Source: Ampullaceana balthica (taxonomy: Eukaryota > Mollusca > Gastropoda > Lymnaeidae). Taken from it: a stretch of 64,000 bases of DNA. Each line of letters opens with the position of its first letter. The first letter of the stretch is position 1. Below are positions 48,342 to 60,300 of the stretch, piece after piece. The stretch covers positions 152,920 through 216,919 of the forward strand of contig CALYLW010001190.1 in assembly GCA_944989445.1 (NCBI GenBank), read 5' to 3'. The notes beneath the pieces are model-generated. The model saw nothing but the letters and a program-made list of their open reading frames with translations, was not told the DNA's origin and did not search any database. The translations under genes and the position numbers were made by a program.

Positions 48342-51300
48342 GTAGGTGAAAGGTCATCCGTGACGCATCTTTGTGTTGGGCCTGGAGTTCAGGGTCATTC
48401 ATAATTAAGGTCGTGTGTTTGAAACCGGAAACGGATTTTACAAAACACATTTTTGGATAAATGAATATATCCTCGTAATAAAAGGCCATCATTATTTGAT
48501 ACAGTTGGTGGAGGGAAGGGGTGGGGCATGCAGATTGGTAAATTACTCAATACTTTGGAGGGGATGGGGTTGAAACCATGCGAGTTCATTTGTTTGATTG
48601 TGTTATCTATAGTATAGATACTATTACTGTACTATACCAAGACCGTTTAGATTATTTAGAATTTAGATCAACTCTTCTTTTATCATGTTTATTCTTTAGA
48701 TACCGTATATCTGGGTTTTTAAACGCCTTTGTTTCTTTTGGTTCTCTTCTCACATGGATGTTATTTTGTTTTCTGTTTTTTTCCCCCTGAGATTTCCTTG
48801 TCGCTTTTTTTGTCCTCTGTGCCAATTGATATGGGGGGTGGATTGGTATTTTGGGTATGGGGGGGGGGAGCGGGGGCACGCTGACATTGTTCCAAGTTCC
48901 TCTGATCTAAGGACGTTTAATCTTCTGGGACGTTTCTCCCGGTTTTAGAATCCATTTCTTAGTTTGTAAATTTTTATTTTCTACTTTTTAAGGAAAGTGG
49001 AGTGGGGCTTTTAACATTTTTTTTTGGGGGGGGGGCCGTCTTGCTAATTTTTTGCTTTGTACCCCCCCCCCTTCGTTGCTTGGAGGCGTATACTTTTGAG
49101 GACCGGTCTAGAAATGTATGGGGGCCTCCCTCATAGTTGTGGGCAATGGTATTTACCATTGTCCCAGAGTTGTAAAGATTCCCTATTGGTCACTATGTCC
49201 AATTTTGCCAATATAAATTTTCTACACTCTACAATATTTCATTTTCTGAAAATCTTCAACCGAGATCATTAAGTTACTATGTATTAAGTTTTCTTTATGA
49301 AAATTGACGGGATAAAATATATGTTAAATCTAACAAGATCTGAGAAGTAATGATGTATAGCTACTTTATTATGTCTTCGTGTACAGCATGTATCTTTTAA
49401 GCCCGAATTGTAAGTTTAACTTCCATCGCTGTGGTGGCCTCAAATTTATTTATGCCTTTGATTGTCACGTATTTCTCAGGTGCGTTTCAACATGGCCGTG
49501 CAATCACAGCCCCAGGCCAAAGTGGCCCTGTCTAACGTGGCCAAGATTCAAGTGTTCATCAATGACGTCAACGACAACACGCCCACGTTTCCTGCAAGGG
49601 ACGTCACTCTGGATGTTTCAGAGGGCGCTAAGGTAATAATAAGGGGGACAATTTAATGAGGATTTTCACGACCTTTTTCTTTGATCACTTTTATGACTTT
49701 CAAGTCTCTTGCTTTTCCGATCCTTATTTTGACGTCAGCATCTTTACCACCTTGTTTATCTACCACGCTGCCAAGGTAAACAAAACTGTCCACCTCCTCA
49801 AGGGCTTCTCCTTCAAGCATAATGGGTGATGTACTGGTGGCATTAACCTTGAGGATTTTACTCTTCCCTTTGTGTATGTTGAGACCCATGGTAGCAGAAG
49901 TGGCTGTGTCAATGTTTGTTTTCTCCTGCATCTGTTGTTGGGTATGTGCAAGAAGGGCAAGATCATCAGCAAAGTCACGATCATCAAGTTGATCCCACAA
50001 GGTCCATTGGATGCCATTCCTTTTCTGCTGTGTAGATGTTTTCATGTATTAATGAGGAACATTTATTCTTTCCCCTTCCATCAATCTCGTCATCAATCTC
50101 ATCTGTGGACACCGAAGATTTCTGTTCCCTGGATACTTACAAACTCCTCGTAAGAAGTCGTAGGAAAGAGCGTAACTAGGCCCGTCCCCAACATTGAAGC
50201 TGTGACTCGGCTGTCAGCTGCTGTCAAACAAATTTTCCTGTTCCATGGGGACCTTGTCTGAAGTGAGGTTATAACCAGAAACTATTTTTGAGGCCCCAAA
50301 TCTAAGCTGTGAGGTGTTGTGTCTTGTTGTCTGCCTGGGACTAACGACATTTGGACAACTCGGACCAGAGCTGAGCGGAGTTAACTTAGTCTCATCTTTG
50401 ATTCTTACGGCAGTGAGCGTGGCCTACGTCCACTGGATGACTTGATGGTGTCTCAAACAGAGTCACGTGGTGCTAACATACTCATAACAAATCACCGAAG
50501 TCACGTGGTGCTAACATACTCATAACAATCAACGAAGTCACGTGTTTGTGCAAACGTTATATTTATTAAGTCCAATAAACCTGGAATCACATAATAGATT
50601 CACAACAGTAGGATGTGTAATACTGTTATATAACCGAATAAGTGACCCTTCAGACTGACGTCTGCGACTCTCTATAATCCACGAAAAGTAACACGGTGCT
50701 CTCTCCCTTCCTAGCACTCCCTCGACTAGACTTCTACACTCACACGAAAATATATAATCCAACGGTGGCCCAACTGCGGCATGCGGCTCTTCTGTGTTAA
50801 CTAACATTGCGGCTCGTGTACAATTTATGAAAGATATGTTACAATGATAACTGGAAGAATTCCAAGCCAGGTTTAATGACCCATAGTGCTGCAATGCGGC
50901 TCTCAGCAAATTTTTTTACATTTTAAAATGGCTCTTAGTTACTACAGGTATGGCCACCTCTGATATAGTTCCTCAGCAACACAGTTCACGTCACATCCAT
51001 ATGCACGGTCAATACATTTCAACATTTTGACAACAGTGATTCTCATACCCTTGAATGGCAGTCACGAATTCCTGTCATAGATGGTGTCGCCGGCTTTCAG
51101 CCCCAGTAGCAAACTTTGTTTCAACGGGAGCACAAACTATTTATGCCTTTGTTTTTTTTTCCAAAAATTATAATAATGTTCCTTTAATAAAAATAATTTT
51201 GATCACTATGATTTTAATACTTCAAACATTTCGATGAATTTCCTCATAAAGATTGTCTTCAGCTTAAACTAAGAATCAAATAATTGTTTTTGTAAGTCTG

Positions 51301-54300
51301 AATATGTTAGTTTTGAGATAATGCTGTTTCATGCGGTTTATTTCGGTCAAGTTGGTAAAATATGTAGAGAAAATGGGTAATTATGCTGATGTGTAGCGTA
51401 GGTTGGGTCAGTACTTCCTGTCGATGGGCCAAGTTGCTCCCTTCCTCTACTCTTTCCTTCTACTCCGCCCTTCCTCCACTCCTCCCTTTCTCCACTCCTC
51501 CACTCCTCCCTTCCTCCACTGCTCACCTAAATACAACATCAGCGTTCAACAGTTTATCTGAAGAAGACCAACTCCCTTTGCAGTGCACACTTCCCAAAGT
51601 ATTGCTAGTCGGGTTTAAAAACTTTGTATGGGGTCAAAAGGTCATGTCATGAGATTGTTGATAAGCACTAATTGTTTATCTCATGGTCAGTTTTGACTCA
51701 CGATGCCTTTCTTCCCCAAACGCCCGCAGGTCGGCACTGAGATTAAGATCAGCGGCGCCGTTGACCGCGACACGAATCCCGAGTTCACCGTCCAGCACTA
51801 CAACACCACCCCTACCATCGAAGAGTTCAGCATCCGCGCCACCAACAACCTGGACGGCAGCAGCACCATCAACCTGAGGCTGGAGCGTGAGCTGGACAGG
51901 GAGAAGACGGACGCCTACATGTTCAACATCGTGGCCTACGACGGCGGGGTCACGCCCCGGAGCGACTACCTCAAGGTCACCATCAGGGTCACGGACGACA
52001 ACGACAACAATCCGGTGTTTGACACGCCCAGGTACCAGTGGACCATAAACAAAACTGAACCCGTGGGTGCGGTCGTCGGACAGGTGGGTAATCAGTCGTT
52101 CGTTTAAAGTTATCGGATCTAGTGAGATTGCCATGTCGATCTTACCATTTTATAGATCATTTATGTTTAAGTAAAAAATTATAACGAGTTGACCTGAATC
52201 CTGGCTTGTCACAGCGCTGGAGATGGATGTCTTCCGCCCTGTTCTATCTCAGAAACGTGCCTATAAAATGAGAGCTTGTCATGAATCATTTACAATTACG
52301 GAAATCGCACTGATTAATGCCACAACCCCCATAATTGCATAAATCACATCATTTAATTCCCCCACTATATAATTAAAGAAATAGCATCATTTTATTCCAC
52401 TCTATAGTACATTGTAATTACAGAAATCAAACGAAGAAAACAATTGTACTGTTATTAAATCTAAATTTACCGTAAAATAACAATAACTAAAAGTCGTCAA
52501 CTAGTTTTACCATGCGACTTTTAAATTTTTTCTTGTCGTTGTTTCTTCTGAATACGTATTCTTATTTTAATCCCATCAAAAAAATCCTTTCGAAGAGAGG
52601 GTGGTACCATAAATTTACCGCACCGGGTGGCACCAACCCAAAGATACGCCACTGATGATATCATTAAATGAATGGACAGCAATCATCTACTGTACAAGTC
52701 AAAGTTAATTACATGACGGCATACGGGATTTAGCTTAAGCACATGACAGTAAACTGAATCGCTGCTGGTGCAAACTTGAAAATGAACATAACGATTTGAC
52801 AATGTAGATCACTCCAATCTCAATTCATCGATAATTTAACCACTTCCATTTCCAGGTGACTGCCACAGACAAGGATACTGGTGCATACGGCAACATCACC
52901 TACAGCTTTAGCCACGCCAGCGAGATGACCAACAGGGGACTTTTCGCCATCAACCCGATCACCGGAAAGGTCAGTTTGGCCGGTGACCTGAGAACCCTCA
53001 AGCGGACCTCGTCCCCCATCAACATGTACGTGGACGCCAGGGATGGGGGCGAGCCGCCCCGGAGCGGACAGACGATGGTTTCCGTCGTGGTCAGGAGCGT
53101 AGGAAATGATGCTCCGCTGGTCAAGGTCAACACAGTGGCCGCCGCCGGAGACACGAGCGTGCTGACCATCCCGGAGACGGCGCCGCTGGACTTGTTCGTG
53201 GCCTACGTGGATGTGGAGGACACTGACGAGGGCGATGCTGGAAAAGTCGACTGTAAACTCGTGTCGGGCCCGGACTTCAAGCTCAGCCCGCTGGCCAGCA
53301 AGGGGTACACCATCCTGTTGAATAGGCAAGTTGACAGGGAGGATATGGACTGGTACAAGATCTCCGTAAGCTGCCAGGACCGCGCTAACCCGCCGCTGGA
53401 GACTCGCGTGACCTTGACGGTCAACATTACCGACGTCAACGACAACGCGCCCACGTTCGGGAAGTCCCGATACGAGGCCGCGGTCGACGAGAACAGGGCC
53501 GATCAGTTTGTACTCCAGGTTGTGGCTCGCGACGCTGACATCGGCGTGAACGCCGACGTCAGGTATTCGCTGTCCGGAGAAGTCTTGGGTCTGCTGAAGG
53601 TCCACCCCAGATCCGGTGTCGTTTCAACGGCAACGAAGCTCGACAGAGAGAAAAACGACCGGCTTGTTTTCAAGGTCTTTGCTGTGGACAATGGGGATAC
53701 CCCGAAGACCGGGACCGCTGATGTTGTGGTGAACATTGGGGACGTGAATGACAACAGCCCTACATTCAACGCCACGAAATTTGAATTCGCCGTCTCCGAA
53801 CTGGCAATCAACGGCACGGTCTTCGGGAGCCTCGCGGCCTACGATCTCGACGTCGGGGTGAATGGTCAGTTTGAGTTTCATTACGGAGTATCGTCCAGCA
53901 GTGACCACGCTTTCATGCCCGTGCGCGTCTTAAAAAACGGCTCGCTGCTCGTCGTTGGTCAACTTGACCGAGAGTCTCAGGAGATGTATTCGTTTGTGGT
54001 GGTTGCCAGAGACCGCGGAGAAACCCCTCGCTCGAGCTCGGTCACCGTCGAGGTGAAGGTCCTCGACGAGAACGACAACGACCCGGTCATCATCTTCCCG
54101 TCGTCCACCAACCACACCATCGTCATCTCCAACTACCCGGACAACGGCATCACCCTGAGCCAGATCATCGCCTTCGACGTCGACAGGGGCAACAACTCCG
54201 ATCTCCGCTACACCATCTACGACGGCAACGTGGACGGCGCTTTCGCCCTCGGCCCCGTGAGCGGGGAGCTCGTCCTGCGAGACAGACGCAGGCTGACCAA

Positions 54301-57300
54301 CCCGGCGTGTTACAACCTGTCCATCAAGGTCGAAGACACCTCAGCGGCGCCCAGGAACGCCACCGCCCGTCTGAAAATCGAGGTCGCGTTTGAAAACTCC
54401 ACCGACCTCTTGACCCTGGGTCAGCCGGGGCCGCAACGCGGGGACCACTACATCATCATCGTCGGGGTCATCGGCGGGGCCACCTTCGTCCTGTCAATCA
54501 TCATCATCACCGCCATCATCGTCATGCTGCATTCCGAGGGCGGAAAGAGAGAGGATGGCGACGACGGGTCGTTGTTCCACAACAAGTTTCTGACCTCGCC
54601 GACCCCACAGACGAGCGTCGGTGAAAAACTTCCCACGGGGGATCACCTCGCCGACAGCTTCTCCTCCAAATCCTCCATGAGCTGCTCGTCGTCTGCTAGC
54701 GCGGGGCTCGGCTCTCAGTTCCCGCCAGGCGGCGATCGGCGCTGCGAGGAGGTCCAGAAAAAGGTCAGCTTCAGCCCCAGTGTCAAGGACGACCATCAGC
54801 GTGACCACTCGGACCACAACTCGGTGATGGAGCGCCTACGGGGTGAAGTTTACGACCAGGGTCACAGAGCCACAAACGTGAGTCACTTAGTTTCACAATT
54901 TCACTTTATTTTACATGTAAACCTAGTTTCAAGCAATTTTGCCCGTATGATATCTGACCAACGAAGCGCAGGAGTTTAGAATTATCGCGTAGAAAACTTG
55001 GTAAAATATTGCACACACAAAAAAATCGATGCTGTGCAACTTTTAGCACGAGATCTTTTACTGCGCACACGGACCAACGACCTTTAGAGGGAACATTGGT
55101 GTCCAGATGTAGTGGACACTTCGCAAAATGGTTGCTAGACTTTCTTCCATAAGATGTGGACCTACTCTCCGTCATTGCCTTTTTCCTACCCTCCGAGTTG
55201 AAGCCATGTCTGTGTTATTAAGTGATTCATTAAGTAGCGTGGACAAGAAACAAGCACTCCCCCTTAACATCCCCGGTAATGTCTGCTAAATTTTGTCCTG
55301 GGGGAGACATCACTTTTTTTGCGGCGATAAATTTCCACGAATAACACAGCCCTCGACGGCGTCCTCGTGTAACGAATAAAATGCCTCGGCTAAGCTCGTG
55401 TAAGTCACATGTCGGAAGTGTCAGCTGAACATTTCCCCCGACACGCCCCCTCTGTCACGGGCAGTCACCGCGCGCGGGAGGGCGGCTGTCACCCGGGCGG
55501 CGACGTCAAAAGTCAGGATTACGCCGTGTCAGCCACGAACATTGAGTCGGGACGGAAAGTCCCAGTGGACAACTGAAGGAAGTGTGTTGAAGGGAGGGGG
55601 GGGGCTCATAACAAATTGAGATCTCAGCGCCCACCAGGCGTCTCATTCAAGAGAAATGCTCCCCCAATCAGTGATAACGACTTTTGGCAAAATTCAAAAT
55701 GAGAACTATGCACAGACGTTATTGTCTTAAGTGCGTGTACTGCTCGAGCCCTAACCATTTGTAGCCGAGCATTGATTCTCAGAGTCTAGGGCAGAGTTCG
55801 CCATAGCACAGGACGGGCAACAACAGCATAGCTAGACAAGGTTTTTTTAGTGAAACAAGGTTGTTGAGATTCATCTGTAGCAGTAACCACACGTTGGTAA
55901 ATATTTTAGTAAAAACAAAGTCGTAAACAAGATTTCGTCTAGGTTTGCTCCACACAAAGCTCATGACAAAAATTATCTTTGGGCTAACGAATATCCCTTG
56001 AGATAGGCCCTTACAGAAAACCAGGATATTTATTTAATATCCAAATGAAATTTGTCCGACTGAATACACCAGATAGGGGCCCGTCCATAAATGACGTCAC
56101 GCGATTTTGGTCGAATTTTGAACCCCTCCCCCCTCGTCACACGTCGTCACAAAAACTTAGAACCCCCTCCAATATGACGTCACAAAGATTTTTCGCCCCC
56201 CCCCCTTTTTATCCCATAAAAGCTGTATTTTCTATTTGAAAATGAGCATGCTTCAAAAACGTTTTTGTCATTTAAGTATGTATATGTATATAGTGTAAGG
56301 CTGCACTCTAATATCATGAAACAATGTAAAGCCTCATTAAATAAATTGTAAGCAAACCAATATTTAAGAGGAACTTTCCTTTAAAGTTGCACGTTTTGGT
56401 GTGACGTCCCATTTCTTAAACACCCCCTCCCTTTCGTCACACATCGTCACAAATGTGTGACCCCCGCCCCGTCTTAGGTGCGTTACGTCATTTATGGACG
56501 GCCCAATATTTCAATTAAAAGATTTTCGCCTATTAAACTCATTCACGGGGTGGGAGGGGCTTAGCAGTGTTTTATATAGAGGGCGTACGAGAGATAATTT
56601 AGAATCGAGTTGGGTGCGTCGCTGTAAAAAGAATTGAGAACCACTAGGTTACAGGTAAACATGAAATTTTCTTAAAATGCAAAGTTGTCTAAGTGCGCGG
56701 TACAATTTGAAGTGTGGGTCGTGATGTATGTATGATATATTATTTACACACGGAAACGCAGATATGTTTTTAATGATTTTGTAGTTGACTGTTTCATTCT
56801 GCCAAATAATATAACATCGGTGGCCAAACTGCGGCTCGCTAGCTGTATGCGGTTCTTTTGTGTTCACATTGCGCTCGATAACAATTTATGACATTTAATT
56901 TATTAAACGTATTCAATTTTATTTTTTTTAATTCGTTTGATATATATTATTTTAAAGAGTTGTTTTTTTTTAATATTGAACGAAACAAATGTTTTTTATT
57001 TAAATTTTAAAAGTTGTAACGAGCGATTAGTGTTTGGTTTCGGATTGGTTGGGGCTGTAAACAGTTAAATTTCTGATTGGTTGGTAATGTAAAGACTTTA
57101 CATTCGCATTTCGAAGTATTGACCATTAGTCTGAGTCCTACTAAATTTATTTTAAAAAATTAAAGTTTAAATCAAATATGGCAACAAGTTGCATAAAATA
57201 CAAATATAAAGGAGAAAATTCAAAATTTTCTACCAGGATGGGAAGAGGACTTTGCATAAATCCCTAAAGACGGTAAGCCAATTTGCTTCATCTGCCAAAC

Positions 57301-60300
57301 ACCGCTAGCAAATTACAAAGCTGGCAATTCGAAGTGACGTTAGGATGAAAGACATGGCGAATTTGTACCGCGGCGTCAACTGCAATCTACTTTAACTTTA
57401 AGACAAATCGAGCGTGCTGGTTTAAAGTATGAAATGTCAGCAGGAGACACAACTTTCTTCTTTCTGAAAAGGTGTCATTTTAATTGAGTTAAGTTATGCC
57501 ATCGCTTGGAATATTCCTCGCTCTTAACGGCCTTTTTCTGATAGGGACTTTATTATTAAGAAGAATATCCAGGAAGTAATTTCAATATTAGATCCATATA
57601 TATACAGACTTCGATGAATGATGACACAAATCCTAGTGAATCTTTTTACTCCATAATGACGTTCATAAAATCAAAGCATCGAGAAGTAACTCTAGTAACC
57701 AGCATCTGACAGAACTTCTTCGCACCACAACTACTAGCGAACCAACCAGATTTAAAGAAACTCGAAACTCGCTAATTCAAAGGCTTCTCGGCAGAATCAT
57801 AACAATTAATTTCCCTATACAGTGGAACCTCTCATAGCGAGCATAATTCGTTCCAGAAACTTACTCGTTAATCGAAACACTCGTTAAATGAAAACATTTT
57901 CCCATATACATCAATGACAAATACGATAATGCGTTCCATGCTGAATAAATACTCATTTTTCAAAATGTTTTATTAACATTTATTCAAATTAAATTACTTA
58001 TGAATTGTTAAGTAGTGTAACAACTTGGAAAAGAATTTAGATTTGAAACAAAATAAATTTCACCTTCTCACCAATAATGTATTCGTTAATAGTGTCACCT
58101 GGTAATCGCTTCTCGTTTACCCATATTAAAAGCAAACTCTAAATTAAATCAAGAATACGTAACCGTTTCGTAGACATTCTGGACACTCCCTTTGAAGCAT
58201 CCATCTCCTTAATGTTGTTTTTGTTCTTGAGAATAGTGCCGATTTTTTTTATGTTGACCGATTGTACGTGTGCGCTAGATCAGCCACCCTCACACCTTGT
58301 TCTCACATTTCATTGCTTTTACGTTTCATTTCAACAGTTATTTTTTCTCTCTTATTACTGTTTTCTTGTGGTTTTTTCTTCGAAGATATTTTAGCACAGG
58401 TTATTACACTTTGCACGTATAAAAATATATACAAAACTTTTAAAAACGCTTGATCACACACGAAAACAATACGCTAACAGACAGAATGCTAAACACAGAC
58501 ACATTGGCGTGGAAGTCCCGGCGCACAAATGAATGTCGGGAAAGGGGGACTTCCCCTTTCTGCTTAGCTAGTTATGCAAAATGTCGCTCGTTAAGGGAGA
58601 AACTTTTTTCACATTTTTGGCTCGTTATGCGAATTACTCCTTATGAGATGTGATCGTTGTGAGAGGTTCCACTGTACTTATCAGTCTATAAAAGTAGTGT
58701 ATCTATTGAAAATTTTTACATATTTAAATATTTGTTAATTGTGTAACTGTGAAGGGGCCGTCCATAAATGACCTCACGCGCCTAGGGGGGAGTGGGGTCA
58801 CGCGTTTGTGACGATGTGTTACGAGGGGGAGGGGTGTTTAAGAAATATGACGTTACATCAATAAGGCGCTACTTAAATAAAAGTTCCACTTTAATATTAA
58901 ATTGCTTTCAATTTATTTAATGACGTTTTCAATGGCTTCACACTGTTTATGATATTAGAGTGCAGACTTACACTAAATACCGATTTAAATGACCAAAAAG
59001 TAATTTGCAACATGCTGGTTTTCAATTTGAAAATACAACTTTTTTTTAAAGCTTTGTGACGTCATATTGACGTCTCCGTTTTTGTGACGAAAAAGGGGGG
59101 GGGGTCGATAGGCCAAAATCACGTAAGGTCATTTATGGACGGACCATAACGCGTTTATTTCTTCAACATACAGTGATAAAATGGCACATTATTAATAATA
59201 GTTTTTTAATTTAATTTTTTGAAAGGTATTTTTAACTCTTCAACATTGAAAACGATTTTTAAACAATTTTTTTTTAAAGAAATGTTGGAGAGCTCAGCTA
59301 AAACCTACAAAAATTATCTGCTAGATTATTTTGTGCTCTCCATTGGTGAAATTTTAATAGTCTGTTTAATTAAAATGTAAATAAAAAAAAATATAATAAT
59401 AAAGACGTGATAAATGAGAGGTGCGTAGTGTGGAGTTATGTAGCATTAGGTTGTCTGCACAGTTCAGCTGTACCCATCGGTGTCTATATTTTTATTGAAC
59501 ATTTAAATTGTTAATGTGTTCACATGTATTATTAAACAACTAAATACGACCCGCGGCGTAGCATACGCCGCAGACTTGCTCTTAGATGGTGCAAATTAAA
59601 TGGGAGAAAGAACGGACACAAACTACAGCACGAAGAAAGCAGAAAAACGCGAGTGAACGATGTTGGGGGGGGGGACCGCCGACGTATCGTTGGTCTCGAG
59701 ACATGCGCACTACGGTTAGCTACCTGCCCCCCAACCTGCACCACCAACGCTTGCAAAATATAAACCTTGATTGGCCGTCCCTAGCGAGGGTCATTCTTCA
59801 TGCTTATTTGCACTCCTCTTGTGCTTGTTTTGGTGAATTATATATGTAGATAGATCGCATGAGTGCTTGACTGGTGCGTATGTGTCTATTAAAGATGACG
59901 TCATCTGTCATTTGTTGAGTGGCGTGTTTCTTTCTGTCCATTCAACATTTAAGTTTCTCCTTTTTGTCCCCAGCCAGACGACAGCGACACGTCACTAGAA
60001 TCGTCAGGACGGAGTGACAGTGGCAGGGGCACCAGCGATGACGATTGTAGGCTGGACACTGCATCAATGTCCCGTGGTAAGAGGTCCAATATCATATACT
60101 CTGACTGGCAAACGGCTTTTTAAATGATGGAACAAATTTGTTATTTATACGTGGAAATTAGTAAATTTATAACGTCACTTTTTTATTTTTAAAAAGAGTG
60201 ATTTTTTTTAAATTATTATTTCTTTTTTAATTTAAACATGGCCTTACCAAAAAAATACAATATTTAGTTATAAATAACATTATTATAAAAAATATATAAT

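Noticed and set aside
51676..52134. 152-codon minus-strand frame
   Set aside because: Antisense shadow of exon 3.
52820..53605. 261-codon minus-strand frame
   Set aside because: Shadow of GC-rich protocadherin exon 4, whose plus-strand frame has clear cadherin motifs.
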